Positions 45,746 to 59,299 of a stretch of DNA of 64,000 nt are shown one piece after another. Numbering within the stretch: the first letter of the stretch is position 1; each line of letters begins with the position of its first letter. The notes beneath the pieces are model-generated. The model saw nothing but the letters and a program-made list of their open reading frames with translations, searched no databases and was not told the DNA's origin. The position numbers were made by a program, and so were the translations under genes. The DNA is taken from positions 5,777,001 to 5,841,000 of the forward strand of contig JAJFPB010000002.1 in assembly GCA_020881915.1 (NCBI GenBank), written 5' to 3'. This DNA comes from Paramyrothecium sp. XJ0827 (lineage: Eukaryota > Ascomycota > Sordariomycetes > Hypocreales > Stachybotryaceae).

Positions 45746-46457
45746 TCAGTTGCAAGCTAGCATCCAAGTCAAAACGCCTTCGACAAGCCCGACAAGCCCC
45801 AAGCTTGTTCCCATGACACCAAGTCCAGTGTCCAGGCTTTGTCGAACAATGCCTGCAACGAACCCAGCAATGACCGATCCTACCATCGAGGTGATAACAA
45901 AAAACAGCAGCGTGGCCTTGTGAAGCTCAAAGCGGACGAAGAGTGCGTCTCGGGCGACGCAGGTCCCAGGGGGCTCGTCAATTACGGCAAAGCGTCTGAA
46001 AGACGAGATGAAATCGGCTGTATCTGGGAGTACCTCGGTGCCGCGCACCGCCCTGGTAAGGACGTGGGAGCGTTGCAAAGCGTCGACGTCGACCAGACAG
46101 GGACTGTGTTGGGTGATGACCTCGATTGGTACCTACGCCTGATCAGTTTTCGGTGGCTGCGCCAAGGCGGTTTGGCTGGCGACGTACCGGAGACAGCGAA
46201 GCGCCATACACGGTCGGGACGATGAAAGGGGCAAGTTTTCTCAGCGACCTCAAGGGTACGGAACGAGATTCGTCCAAGCGATCGACGATCTTCCTGATGA
46301 CTTCAGGCCCCCGGTCAGACGACAAGAGCGCAAGGCGGCCAAGGTGGTAGCCCCTGTTGGTCAACGTCGCAAAGCGCCAGTCGAGCCTTGAGACGGGGCA
46401 GACTGTGCGAGCTGGCCCGATGTAGCGAGCGGATCCAATCTGGTTGGAAAGGGGCAT
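45746..46457 (-). CDS. Hypothetical protein with two C-terminal membrane helices
   Basis: Minus-strand exons are 46457-46188 and 46132-45746, giving 218 aa; the 55-nt intron has a ctgatc branch site and a gtacgt donor. The N-terminal half is basic with no recognised motif. The C-terminal part has two hydrophobic segments (LLFFVITSMVGSVIAGFVAG and GVMGTSLGLVGLVEGVLTWM). The soluble part probably faces the cytosol. I do not recognise the family. The fit of two long frames through a canonical intron supports a real gene. Confidence 0.6.
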
Positions 46458-46790
46458 GGTTTGATGGTTAAAGATGGGCTTAGATGGGCTTGTGGACCCG
46501 GCAAAGGTAGATTTGTATGCTGCCAGCTAAAGAAATGACCAGTCTGTGGGCTGAAAGTAAATTTTGTGATGGGAAAATTCTATCCTCTCTCGCCGGCCCA
46601 TGAACATATATAATACAACGCGCAAGAACAAAGGAATACGCATGGCTGGACGATGATGGGATGTGATCCTTCACGATGTCCAGTACGACTGGCAGTAATG
46701 GCGCCCTGTTCCCGCGCAAAATGTTCAGGTAGGCGTCCTAGCACAGCGTGGGACCACGCAAAGTCTCACGTCAACCGTGGCAGTCCACGA

Positions 46791-46993
46791 GGTGGACATT
46801 GGAGCTGTGGGAGCACTTCTAGGACTCCGTCCTGTGCAGTTCCGCGCCGCCGGGGGATTCCACATCAACTCCTAGCAAACATGGGAAGCCTCTAGATGTG
46901 GATATCGGTGCTGTGGGCGTGCCTCTAGCTCTCCGTCCTCTGCAGTTCCACGCCCTCGTGGGGCTCCACGTCAACTCACAGTACCCATAGGAA
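46791..46993. repeat. Diverged tandem duplication, period about 106 bp
   Basis: gtggacattggagctgtggg at 46792 matches gtggatatcggtgctgtggg at 46898. The copies go on sharing ctccgtcct, gcagttcc and ctccac(a/g)tcaactc in order. Confidence 0.75.
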
Positions 46994-48190
46994 GCGGCTG
47001 GACATGGTGCCGTGTGCCCGGTTCACAGAACGAGCGGCAAGAAAAAGGGGTTTGATGAGAATGGGTAACAGTCCCAAGCCGTTTACAACTACGGGTACCC
47101 GTATGTAGAACTCCCTGTCCTCTTGCAAGGCCGTCCTGAAGCAAGTAGCATGCCTGAAGCTGAAGAGAATAAGGAAGGACATGGGGATGGGTAGAGTTGT
47201 GATGTCCCAGTCGCAACAACTTGAGACCAACGCTCCCGCGATATCAGTATCCAGTGAATTGAGCCGAGCTCATATCGACGCCGTCTTCTCACAAAAGCCC
47301 GGGTCCAAAAACGGCGAAATGATCTGCATAGGGGGGCTCGGTTATGCAAGGCACAGGCGTGGAGACCCCATGGGATGGTGAGCCAAGCGAAAAGAGACAT
47401 TCGTTTGACCCGTTTTACCCTCCGTTGCTTTCCTGCTCGGAGTATTCCGTCCAGTAACGTTTACGCTTGTCCCCCCCCCTCCACAAACCACGTCGGTCAC
47501 GAGGCGTGCCGTAGCTGCAGGAAACACCACAGACTTTAGACTCAGAGTTGTTGTTCCTGTTCTAGCGGATTTTGCGCCTGTAACACTATACATCTCACCG
47601 CTACTTGAAGGAAGATTGGATAACGAGCATTAAAGAGTGACAATGGTGGGATGCAGTCACAGATGGAAGACGGTGCTGGACATGTCTGCTGTCATGGTCC
47701 TTGGGCTCTGTTACCACTAGCCATCAGCGTATTGCAAAGGTTGAGGTCGTCGCCGCTCCAATTCGGCACTCGGCCGCCGAACATCGACCCAAGGCAAGTC
47801 GGTGTGTCGTTGGGTCACGGGGCGGAGTGGTCTACAGTAATCCTTCACAGGAGGGCACAACACTCGCGGAAATGAACGAGCAATTGCACATGGCTGGATG
47901 TGTGGCACGTGATTTTCACGCTTCTCGATGCATCTGACACACTGTGGACTGCGTGGACTTCCACACAGGTCTCCTGGGAAGTCCTTCAAAGATGTCGGCC
48001 AAAAGACAGACCGGCTGGATGGTGGCTGGCGGCTTGTCAGCCTCAGGCAATCTTTAAAGCCCCTGAGACTGAGCCTGGCTAAGGTAACTTTCCACAACCA
48101 CCCGAGTAGTGAATGTTTTCCTGCGTGGTGCACCCTGACCAAAAGCACTGATTGTACGTGTAACTACACGTCGACTTTCCCGGGCCACGT

Positions 48191-48262
48191 GAGCGGCTTG
48201 CACTGCCCCAAGCCGACTACATGAGCGGCTTGCGCTGCCCCAAGCCGGCCACATGAGCGGCT
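48191..48262. repeat. Tandem repeat, 32-bp unit, about 2.3 copies
   Basis: gagcggcttg then cactgccccaagccg repeats at 48191 and 48223, with a partial copy from 48255. Confidence 0.85.
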
Positions 48263-48689
48263 CTAGGAACATGGTGCGGGTCTCATTCGTGGCAGACTTG
48301 TTTGTCGATGGAAAATAGCAGCAGTGCGATTTTGCTGCTGCACTCAATGACAGTACTCTGTACAGTAAGATGATATCGTGTGTCTTCGTTAGGAGAAGAT
48401 TAACGAAGGGAACGATTGTTGCAAGATCTTATAGACACACACGCATTTTGCACGTATTCACAGCTATTTCCAATGATTTCACAAGGCGTTATTGAAACAG
48501 CCCACGAAAAACCGAGGTTTCTGCTCTCTGTTCTCTTCTCCTACGGGACTCCCATACGGGAACCCCTTCCAGGTCTTGCTCTTCGGACTTCCCGTTCTAC
48601 CGTCAGCTTTTAAGACGATTTTCCATCCCATGGAAGCCTGACAAGTCTGTTCCTCGCCCTCCCGGCATGGCAAAAGGTAGGAAGAAAGG

Positions 48690-48720
48690 TGGGGGCGGGG
48701 GGGGGTGGGGGGGGGAAGGG
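48690..48720. repeat. G-rich tract
   Basis: Runs of five, nine, nine and three G separated by single bases or aa. It could form a G-quadruplex on the plus strand. Confidence 0.7.
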
Positions 48721-49395
48721 AGAAGACTTGATGGAAGTGCAAGGAGGAGGGAAGGAAAAAGGGTTCTAGTACCTGCCTTAGTCTTGAATTTTGATACGCC
48801 ACGTTGCTGGTAGAGAAGATGATGCTTGAAGAGCTTGGCCACGAGCGTGAATTGGTGATGATTAGCTGACAATGTGGAGTTGAGGTAAAGGGATAGATGG
48901 CAGTATTGCATAGAGCGTTATCTCTCGCGTCCTCGGATTCTTGAATCGATCGTTTTCATCATGCGGAAAAGGCCAAAACAAAACCGTAGCAGGTTGACGG
49001 AGTACAACTCCAGGGGCAGAGGAAGTTAACCTTACGTCACAAGTCCAGCAGGGCTGAATGGCTCCACTCCGACCATCGAGGGGGGTGTTTGCACCCCGGA
49101 CCAGACGGTTGGGATGAACGGCCGTGGCACACGGACCAGTGACTTTTGCTATTTCATCCCATCTCGTCCCATCTTCCTTGGGTCATTTCCCCCTTGTCCA
49201 TGACCTGAAAACACATTCATCTTACCAGTCCATACACACATTGCTTCTTCACCTGTTTGTTCTATACCTTCATTCTTTCATTGGCCGCTGTGCGGACATT
49301 CTACCCTGCTTCTGTTGACACCAACCCCACGCTCATTATCTGCTATCATATGCCTACTTTCGCCGGTGCTGGACCTACCGCGCGTTCATTTCGTC

Positions 49396-51179
49396 ATGTT
49401 TGGCTTCCAGCTGCCATTCTCGACGTCCGGTAAGGCTGAGGCATGCTGTGCTACAAAGTATCTGGCTAACGCGAGAGCTGTTCCTCTCTTCGTGTCTAGA
49501 GTTGCGGGACTTTCGCCCAGCCAGACAAGGTCGCCGAAACGTGGCCGAACCCGACCTTGAAACGGCCGATGCTTACACTCAACCGCTCATTTGGGCCAAC
49601 AATCACGGTGCGGCGCGATCCGACCGCCCCTACGTTCTTGACACGGCCTATGGATACAGCCTTCCGCAATGCGAAGACTGTTTCAAACCCCGGGCGGTGT
49701 ACAACCTGGAGGGTTATAATCTAGCCTCATATGGTCCAGAATGCCTCTGCTGGATGTTCCCTCCCGCTATATCTAAAGGCAACCAAGGCACATCAGAGGC
49801 ATTCAGTACCGTCGCATCAACCGCTTGGTTGAGCGTACATCCAACTGCTTTGGCAGACGTCTCGAGTGCATCGATCCATATGCCAAGACTGCCACTCGTA
49901 AGCTACCCTGAGGCGCTAAGGCCATTTGATGGCGTTGCTAGTTGGGAGTTGGACGTTATGGCGAACGCGCCCACAGCGTCTGATTTAAACCCGTCTGCTG
50001 GCCAAGAAGACTTCATCGCAACATGGCCGGGGATGACTTTTGGCGACTTCCTGGACCAGACGTCACCTGCTTCTCTCATCATGCCCAAGAAGGAACATGC
50101 TGATTGCATTGAAATCGCTCCTCTGCCAGACTTTAAGTCACTACGGAAGGGCACTCAATCACCATGTCATGGACTCAGAGATGAGAAAAGCCTTCGCAGC
50201 GCTGGCTTCTTGCTCGCTGATCAAGCATTGGTGGATGCTAGCCCAGGAAAGGAGGTTGCCAGCGATTCGTCAGCCACCACAGCATTTTCGAGCCACGCAG
50301 CCCAGAAGCGCGGGCGCTCGGGAGACGACGGCGGCTATGATGACGAGGATCCAGCCCCGAAGCGGTGGAAGGAGAAAGCAACTGGGTCAAAGAAGTACCA
50401 GCCCAGGTATGACTGTCTCATTGCAAGGATGGTTGACCATCTTGGTGGAGGTACACAAACTCTGAGAAGCCCTGCGTGTGCTCAGGAGGGCCTAGAATTC
50501 CAGGACCTGTGGTGAGTTTCTGTGTTTAAATGGTAAAGGACGAGAAGTCTGACTGCAGTCCAGGAGACACACCCAGAGTGTTCATTCCGAATGCAATAAC
50601 CCTGGCCAGCAGCTCGGAGGATCCTCGACTATTCACAAGGGCTTGTTGAGGAAAATGGAGGAGGTATATAAAGACACCACTCTGGGCCGTGAGGCAAAGT
50701 GGAAGAGATGGTGGAAGCTGCTCGCCCCCAGCACACCCGACGAGGAGGTACCCGACCCACGACACCAAGGCGTGAGCATCAATTACGAAGCTGGAAGAGA
50801 GAGGCGCTGCAAGATGTTTGTTGAGCTCTACGCCAGCAAGCGAGCTCTGTCTAAGTCTGTGCAAGAAGAGATACGGGCTCTGGAATGGGTATGGAACACC
50901 CACCACCAAGGCCAGCCCGTTGTCGATTGCGAGAGCTATTCGACGAAGAGGAAGACGCGCCAGACAAAGCGGCGACAGTTTCAGCAGCGCCAGCAGGATG
51001 TCAAGCATGAGGACCAACAGGGGGCCCAACAAGAAGCCCAAGATGACGACCCATATGAAGACCAACAGGAGATGGTCAATGGCGAACCCATGGCATTGCT
51101 GAAGCAGCTGAAGCAGGAGCTGCCCAACCTTGAGCAGAGCCACGTCAGGCTGGTGACGGGCTTACCATCTTCGACATGA
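49396..51179 (+). CDS. Hypothetical protein with atypical zinc-finger-associated C-terminus
   Basis: Exons are 49396-49429, 49500-50406, 50451-50511 and 50559-51179, giving 540 aa. Introns of 44 and 47 nt are needed to join three frames, and the total length is an exact codon multiple. The N-terminal 300 residues are Ser/Pro/Ala-rich with no motif; a nuclear-localisation-like KRGRSGDD and PAPKRWKEK follow. The segment YTNSEKPCVCSG then SRRHTQSVHSEC resembles an eroded or atypical C2H2 region. Next comes the family-like helix LLRKMEEVYKDTTLGREAKW followed by KRWWKLLAP, similar to the W-x(4-6)-L-F-P block after atypical C2H2 fingers in many fungal proteins. The tail is Gln/Asp-rich. A nuclear or regulatory role is a guess. 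Confidence 0.6.
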
Positions 51180-52622
51180 TAACGAGAGACGATAGAGACT
51201 ATGATTTTTAACGATATAAACCCTGATTTCTTGCAGGACGGGACAATGCGTGGGTTCGCAGGACGAAACTGAAATCGAACCAGTTTATTAGCATGATGCC
51301 AAAGCCGCGACGGATACAATGGCATACCCAGTTATTAGATGGAAGCGATTTGCGAGGCGGCTGCGTTGCTTACAGTGGCGTTTTGAAGAAGATTAATGCC
51401 GTGGATTTGAAGAATGGTTGAGTCATACTCTTTTCTCGTTAATTAAACAGATAACAAGTGCTCGACTGCATTCTTGAGACTCCATTCAAGATTAAATAGA
51501 ATTTGAGAACACTCTACTTATGGTTCTCCTAGGCGGGGTTGAGGGGTCCGAGAAAATCTCGGACCTCGACGCTGTTCAGGCGTGGCTTGAATTGACGCAA
51601 GTTTAATTTTCTATCACGAAACGTCAGTAAATGAAGCCAGAGCGAGTTCCACCGACCCGGCGTCATGGTTCGTTTTGTTTCGTTTGACTTTACCTGCTCG
51701 TTGGCTTGGAGATAAGCGTACTGTATAAACGCAAACTCGTTGCAAGACACGCCGACGCAGTGTCGTTGGCAACCTGTACTGCTCAGTATATCAATCAATG
51801 CTGGTGACTTTTTGACAGCAACGGCAGGGACTCCTTTCGTTCCATGCAGCTGTTGTGCAACCCCAAAGCCCAAGCCTGCTTTGCGCATCTGCATCGAGGA
51901 CGTCATTCTCCCACGGTCGCGGGAGCCCCCTGCTCAGCCCGCTCGCCCTACTCCTCTTCCCCGCTGATCTGCATCTACCCGCTAATCGCATGGTCTTACC
52001 GAGGAGACCAATTCGAATTTCAGTTAGTGCTAGCGCTCAAGTTACGCCACGCTGTTAGGCCGCGAGACCAGCTCTTCCGCCCGCAGGGTCTAGACCAATA
52101 GTGGCCATAAATCATCAGACCATACGTACGCCAGGTACAGAACTCTGGTGCCCCGGGACCTTATTTGGGTGGTATATGGTAGGAGCTGGGCACTGCGCTC
52201 CACCAGGTGGATTTATTGGCGATGCGCATTCTCTACCGATCCGATCAGTCCTTGGCAAGGCTCGAGGATTTCCCCGCAACCCCTGCTCTGTGCAAAGCTG
52301 GGCGGTCAGTATGACGCAAAGCATGATGGGAGCGTTGCTGCGGAGGATCAGGAATTCCAGGCTTGCGCGTCAGCCGTCGAGGCTATGTATAAAACGGTGT
52401 AGCCGAAATGTCGTCGTCTCGCCGGGACATCTTCTAGGCTTTAGGCTACGTTTGGCGTGTCCTAGATCCCAGGACCTTGCCCTCTTGCTCGGGAGATTCC
52501 ATTCTCTTGGTTGTAGCTTGACTCGTGCTTGACGGCCTGTGCCTTGTGATAGACAATTGCTACGCATCACCTAGAGGAGGGAGCCGTTTTCACGTGCGGG
52601 AGAATCGTCCAAATTTGTCGCA
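51180..52622. other. Gene-free region
   Basis: 1.4 kb upstream of the GMC oxidoreductase. Frames on both strands at 51529-52570 are overlapping and motif-free. Confidence 0.5.
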
Positions 52623-54907
<2,285 letters not shown>

Positions 54908-55001
54908 TAATATAATGTCTATTTTAATTCACGAAACCCCTGAAGATTTGCAAGGCTCTTTTATGTCCTCCTTTGTTTCTATTTTTTTTTTCTTGCGAGG
55001 C

Positions 55002-56682
55002 CTACCTCATTGTCGGCATATTAACATTTGCCTTCGTCCCTGCGGCCTCCTCACTACCCCAGAAGCTCGTCACCGTCTTGAGCTGCGTGTAGAAGTTGAG
55101 CCCTGCTTTGCCGTAGAAGTAGCTGTGCCCGCCGTTCGAAATACTCTTCTTGTTGCCCGTGAAGGAGAACATGGGGAGCGGCACGGGAATCGGGACGTTG
55201 ACGCCAACCTGCCCTGCCTCGATTGTGTTCTGGAAGCGCGTGGCCACGGCGCCGTTTCGTGTGAAAATGGCCACGCCATTACCGTACTCGTTGGCGTTGG
55301 TGAGGGCAATGGCTTCGTCGAGTGTGTCGACTGAGATAACGACGAGAGCGGGGCCAAAGATTTCTCGTTTGTAGCACTCCATTGAGGGCGTGACATTGGC
55401 GATTATAGTCGGGCCAACCTGTAAGAACTAAGATTAGCTTTGTGTGGTTAAGTAAGAGTAGAGGACATACAAAGTTGCCATTGGGGTATCGCTGTGGCCT
55501 GTATCCTGTCCCATCGAGGAGGACGTCGGCTCCCTCCGACGATGCGCGTCCGATAATGTTCTCTATCCTCTCCCGTGATTCAGGCGAGATCACTGGACCC
55601 AAATCGGCGCCATCCTCGAATCCACCGTCAACCTTGAGGTCCTTGGCCTTTTCCACCAGCTGTGAAACCCACTCCCTGCTCTCCCCCACCGTCACCAGCA
55701 CGCTCAATGCCATGCACCTCTGCCCAGCGGCTCCGAATGCAGCGCCAACGATTGCGTTCAGGGCGTGGTTTTTGTCCGCGTCTGGCATAAGGATGGCGTG
55801 GTTCTTGGCGCCGAGGTTGGCTTGCACACGCTTGCCTTGTGCGGTACCGCGCGTGTGGATATACTCACCCACGGTGTTGCCTCCTACAAAACTCAAGGCT
55901 TTGATAGAAGGATTGTCAATGAGGAAATCGACAGTGGGTTTACCGCCATGAATAATATTGATTACGCCATCAGGAAATCCAGCATCCCGAGCCAACTCGG
56001 CCAGGATCATAGCAGCACCAGGATCGCGCTCCGATGGCTTTAGAACAAGAGTGTTGCCAGTGATGGTGGCCACAGGGATGGTCCAGAGCGGGATCATGGC
56101 AGGGAAGTTGAAGGGGCAGATTGCACCAACCACACCGAGTGGCTCCCTGATAGTCTTTGTCTCCATGTTCTTTGCAACAGGCAGCACATCGCCAAGCAAT
56201 TGGGTCGTGATGCCACACGCTGTCTCCGCCACCTGCAGGCCACGTAGGACGTCTCCCCTAGCATCAGCAAACGTCTTGCCCTGTTCAATAGTAATAGATG
56301 TGGCTAGGCGGTCCCAGTTGTCCTTGATCAGAGACACAAACTTGAACATGATGGACTGCCGCGTCAGTAGACTAGTCGCCTTCCATTCTGGGAAGGCCTT
56401 TTCCGCGCTGGCGATGGCGGCGAGGAGTTCAGCATCCGAGCTTTGCGGTGTGCGTGTAACAAGTGAGTTCGTGGCCGGGTCGCGGACGTCGAAGAAGGAA
56501 CTGGAAGAAGAAGGGAGAAACTGGTTGTCGATGAAGTTGGGGACGTCCTTGGGTGAGGAGATGGGTGCATGAGACCTGTCATAGTTGAAATATGACCGTG
56601 GTGTGCTCAACGAAAAGAAGCGAGATGCAGGACGGAGAACGGGCCGCAGATGGCGCGTGCTCAGCAGTGTTCGAGACGCCAT
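55002..56682 (-). CDS. Mitochondrial (methyl)malonate-semialdehyde dehydrogenase
   Basis: Minus-strand exons are 56682-55471 and 55418-55002, giving 542 aa. The start at 56682 is chosen because it yields a mitochondrial-type leader ([20 protein letters not shown]). An earlier in-frame ATG at 56799 would add 39 residues without a targeting pattern. The enzyme has the ALDH fold with [16 protein letters not shown], the cofactor segment [11 protein letters not shown] and the catalytic cysteine in AAGQRCMAL. The final part [20 protein letters not shown] is near-diagnostic for CoA-acylating MMSDH (usually SFTGS.G...GD..FYGK). It converts malonate or methylmalonate semialdehyde plus CoA to acetyl- or propionyl-CoA in beta-alanine and valine breakdown. 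Confidence 0.9.
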
Positions 56683-57208
56683 CTTGAGCAAGCCAGCCTT
56701 GGTCTCTTGCAATAATATCGTATATGCCTGACACCTCAATGCAAGCAGACAAATGGAAAGATTTCTGAAGGCCAAGGAGCCACCCAAGAGCAATGCCATC
56801 TGGCGTCTTTTGTCTTATACCCGTCGGCAGCTGAGATTCATAGCTGGCATCTGGTGGAATTACGACCAACCAGCCAAGACAGAACACGGACCAATCACTA
56901 CCGACGCCCTCCACCAACAACGGTCGCATGGTGGGCCACGAGACACCGCTAATGATCGCGTGTTCTCTAGCGTGCATAAACGACCCTTGATCTAGAAGCC
57001 TCCACCACGACGTGGGCCGCTTGATTCCGACGGTTACCGTCGTAAGTGTGTTGGTTAGGCCTACTAGCAACCCTTTAAGAACCCTTTAAGAAGGCCTGAT
57101 TTCGGCCTCTGCCGACTCGTTCGAACTGAATTGATCAATCTTGTAATTGTCCCTCTCATCTCGTTGCTCAAGTGTCTCATCGGAAAATCTGGCCTGGGTG
57201 ACATCATC
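56683..57208. promoter_or_regulatory. Divergent promoter between dehydrogenase and aminotransferase genes
   Basis: A 526-bp gap between head-to-head genes of one pathway, so shared control is likely. It contains CGG-type triplets (for example gattccgacggttaccgtcg near 57025, a near-palindrome accgtcgg-like site) of the kind bound by Zn2Cys6 regulators. The assignment is speculative. Confidence 0.4.
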
Positions 57209-58853
57209 ATGTACTCGATATACTCGCGACGGGCTGTGCATAGAATCAGCAGAGCTCGAAGCCTTGGTGCGAATGCCTATGGCGTCTCAAGATGTGCTTC
57301 AAGCTCTGCCTTCTTCCCCAACGAGCCGGCAGGGCCAACCGTAAAGACTGCGATTCCTGGACCTGAGAGCCAACGCATACTCAAAGAATTGTCGACTGTC
57401 TTTGACACACAAAATGTCAACATGGTGGCCAACTACAAGGAGAGTGTGGGAAATTAGTATGCGTCTTGCATCGCTCAGCGCCATGAGGTCGGGAAAACTA
57501 ACAGGACTTTAGTATCGCTGATCCGGATGGCAATGTTCTACTAGACGTGTAAGGACATCGAAGAAAATTCGGAAGTGCTTACTGATGTGGCCAATATGCA
57601 GCTTTGCCCAAATCGCGTCGATACCGGTGGGCTACAACAACCCTCGACTCCAACAAGTCTCCCAATCTCCCGATGTCCAGAGCGCCTTCATCAACCGTCC
57701 CGCTCTGGCCAGCTTTCCTCAGCATGACCTGCTACCCATCTTGAAAAGCGGCTTGCTGGCAGCTGCTCCGCCGGGCCTGGACAAGATTTACACATCCATG
57801 ACCGGATCGGATGCTAACGAGATGGCGTACAAGGCGGCCTTTATGTGGAAGCGACAACAACAGCGCGGTACTGCCAGTGAGTTTACCGAGGAGGAAACTG
57901 TTTCGTCCATGGATAACGCGCAGCCGGGCGCGCCTAATATGTCGATTCTCTCCTTCCACAAGGGCTTCCATGGGCGGCTGTTTGGCAGTTTATCCACGAC
58001 GAGGAGCAAGGCCATTCACAAGCTGGACATACCTGCTTTCGACTGGCCGGCCGCGCCATTTCCACAGCTCCAGTACCCTTTGGAAGACAACGCAAAGTCC
58101 AACCGGGAAGAAGAGGATCGCTGTCTCAAAGCAACGGAGCACCTGATCCTCAACCATCCCAGCCCACCCGCCGCGGTTGTTGTCGAGCCGATCCAGTCCG
58201 AGGGCGGTGACAACCACGCGACACCTTACTTCTTCCAAGGCCTTCGCGCCCTGACGCAGAAACAAAACATTCTGCTTATCGTTGACGAGGTGCAGACCGG
58301 TGTTGGTGCTTCAGGCAAGTTCTGGGCGCACGAGCACTGGAACCTGTCCTCTCCTCCCGATATTGTCACGTTCTCCAAAAAAGCCCAAGCCGCAGGCTTC
58401 TACTACAAAGACCCAGCAATTCGTCCCTCTCAGCCATATCGCCAGTTCAATACCTGGATGGGCGATCCGATGCGAGCGCTGCTTTTCGCCGGGATCTACA
58501 AGGAGATTCAGTCATTGGACCTTGTGCAGAACACGGCAGCGGTAGGCAACGACCTATACGCTGGGCTGAAAAGACTGGCGGGAAAATACCCACAAGATAT
58601 AGTGAATCTGAGAGGCAAGGACTGCGGCACAATGATTGCATTCGACTCGCCGCGAAGAGACGAGCTGGTGCGGAGAGCGAAGATCGAGGGCGTGAACCTC
58701 GGAGGATGCGGTGCCAACGCAGTGAGATTACGACCAATGCTGGTGTTTCAGAAGCATCACGGTGAGTATGGCTTGCCAGAGAAGACGGACATCGCTAACA
58801 GGACGACAGCCGATATTTTCTTGGAGACGATGGAGAGGATCTTGCGGAACTAA
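57209..58853 (+). CDS. 4-aminobutyrate/beta-alanine aminotransferase
   Basis: Exons are 57209-57456, 57513-57548 and 57602-58853, giving 511 aa. An Arg/Ser-rich N-terminus suggests mitochondrial import, although fungal GABA transaminases are often cytosolic. The class-III PLP aminotransferase pattern is clear: FAQIASIPVGYNNPRL, the cofactor loop MTGSDANEMAYKAAF, SILSFHKGFHGRLFG, the aspartate in LLIVDEVQTGVGASG and the PLP lysine in VTFSKKAQAAGFYY. The end (GVNLGGCGANAVRLRPMLVF) matches eukaryotic GABA-T. It transfers the amino group of GABA or beta-alanine to 2-oxoglutarate. Beta-alanine gives malonate semialdehyde, the substrate of the divergent dehydrogenase. Confidence 0.92.
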
Positions 58854-59299
58854 AATGTGATTTGGAAGTGCGTGGCCCAGACAGACGACATTAGTTAACT
58901 AAACTCTGAGCACGCGACATATGAATAAGCCCCATGTTTCCACGCCCGCCGTCAACCTGGTCATAGCAATAAATAGCTTGGAATAAGCAAGATCAAATCT
59001 CGTCGAGGACCCTCCAGGCATGATCGTAGCGCGCGTCTGTCTCCATAGTTCCACTTTCTCACGGAGGCCTGTCCAATCAGACCCGGCGTCTGCTCTCCGA
59101 CTTGCATAAGCTGACCATTTCAGGGTCCACCCAGGACAGGGACGGGCGGGCACGTTCTCTAGCGTGCATTAGAGCGGCTCGCGAAAGGCTTCGTAACCGT
59201 CAGAGATCCCCGCATCCCCTTCTCTTGACACCCTGTGTCCTTTCCCACGAACGTCCGTCCCGTTTCCTGGAACGTGGAGACTTCCACGTGTTGCTTCCA
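58854..59299. other. Intergenic region upstream of the Zn2Cys6 regulator
   Basis: 446 bp; frames here read into the regulator in wrong phases. No separate gene. Confidence 0.55.

Larger units (their letters stand above)
46458..49395. other. 2.9-kb gene-free region with short tandem repeats
   Basis: It holds a diverged tandem duplication (46791-46993), a 32-bp repeat (48191-48262) and a G-rich tract (48690-48720). No gene is supportable. Confidence 0.5.
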
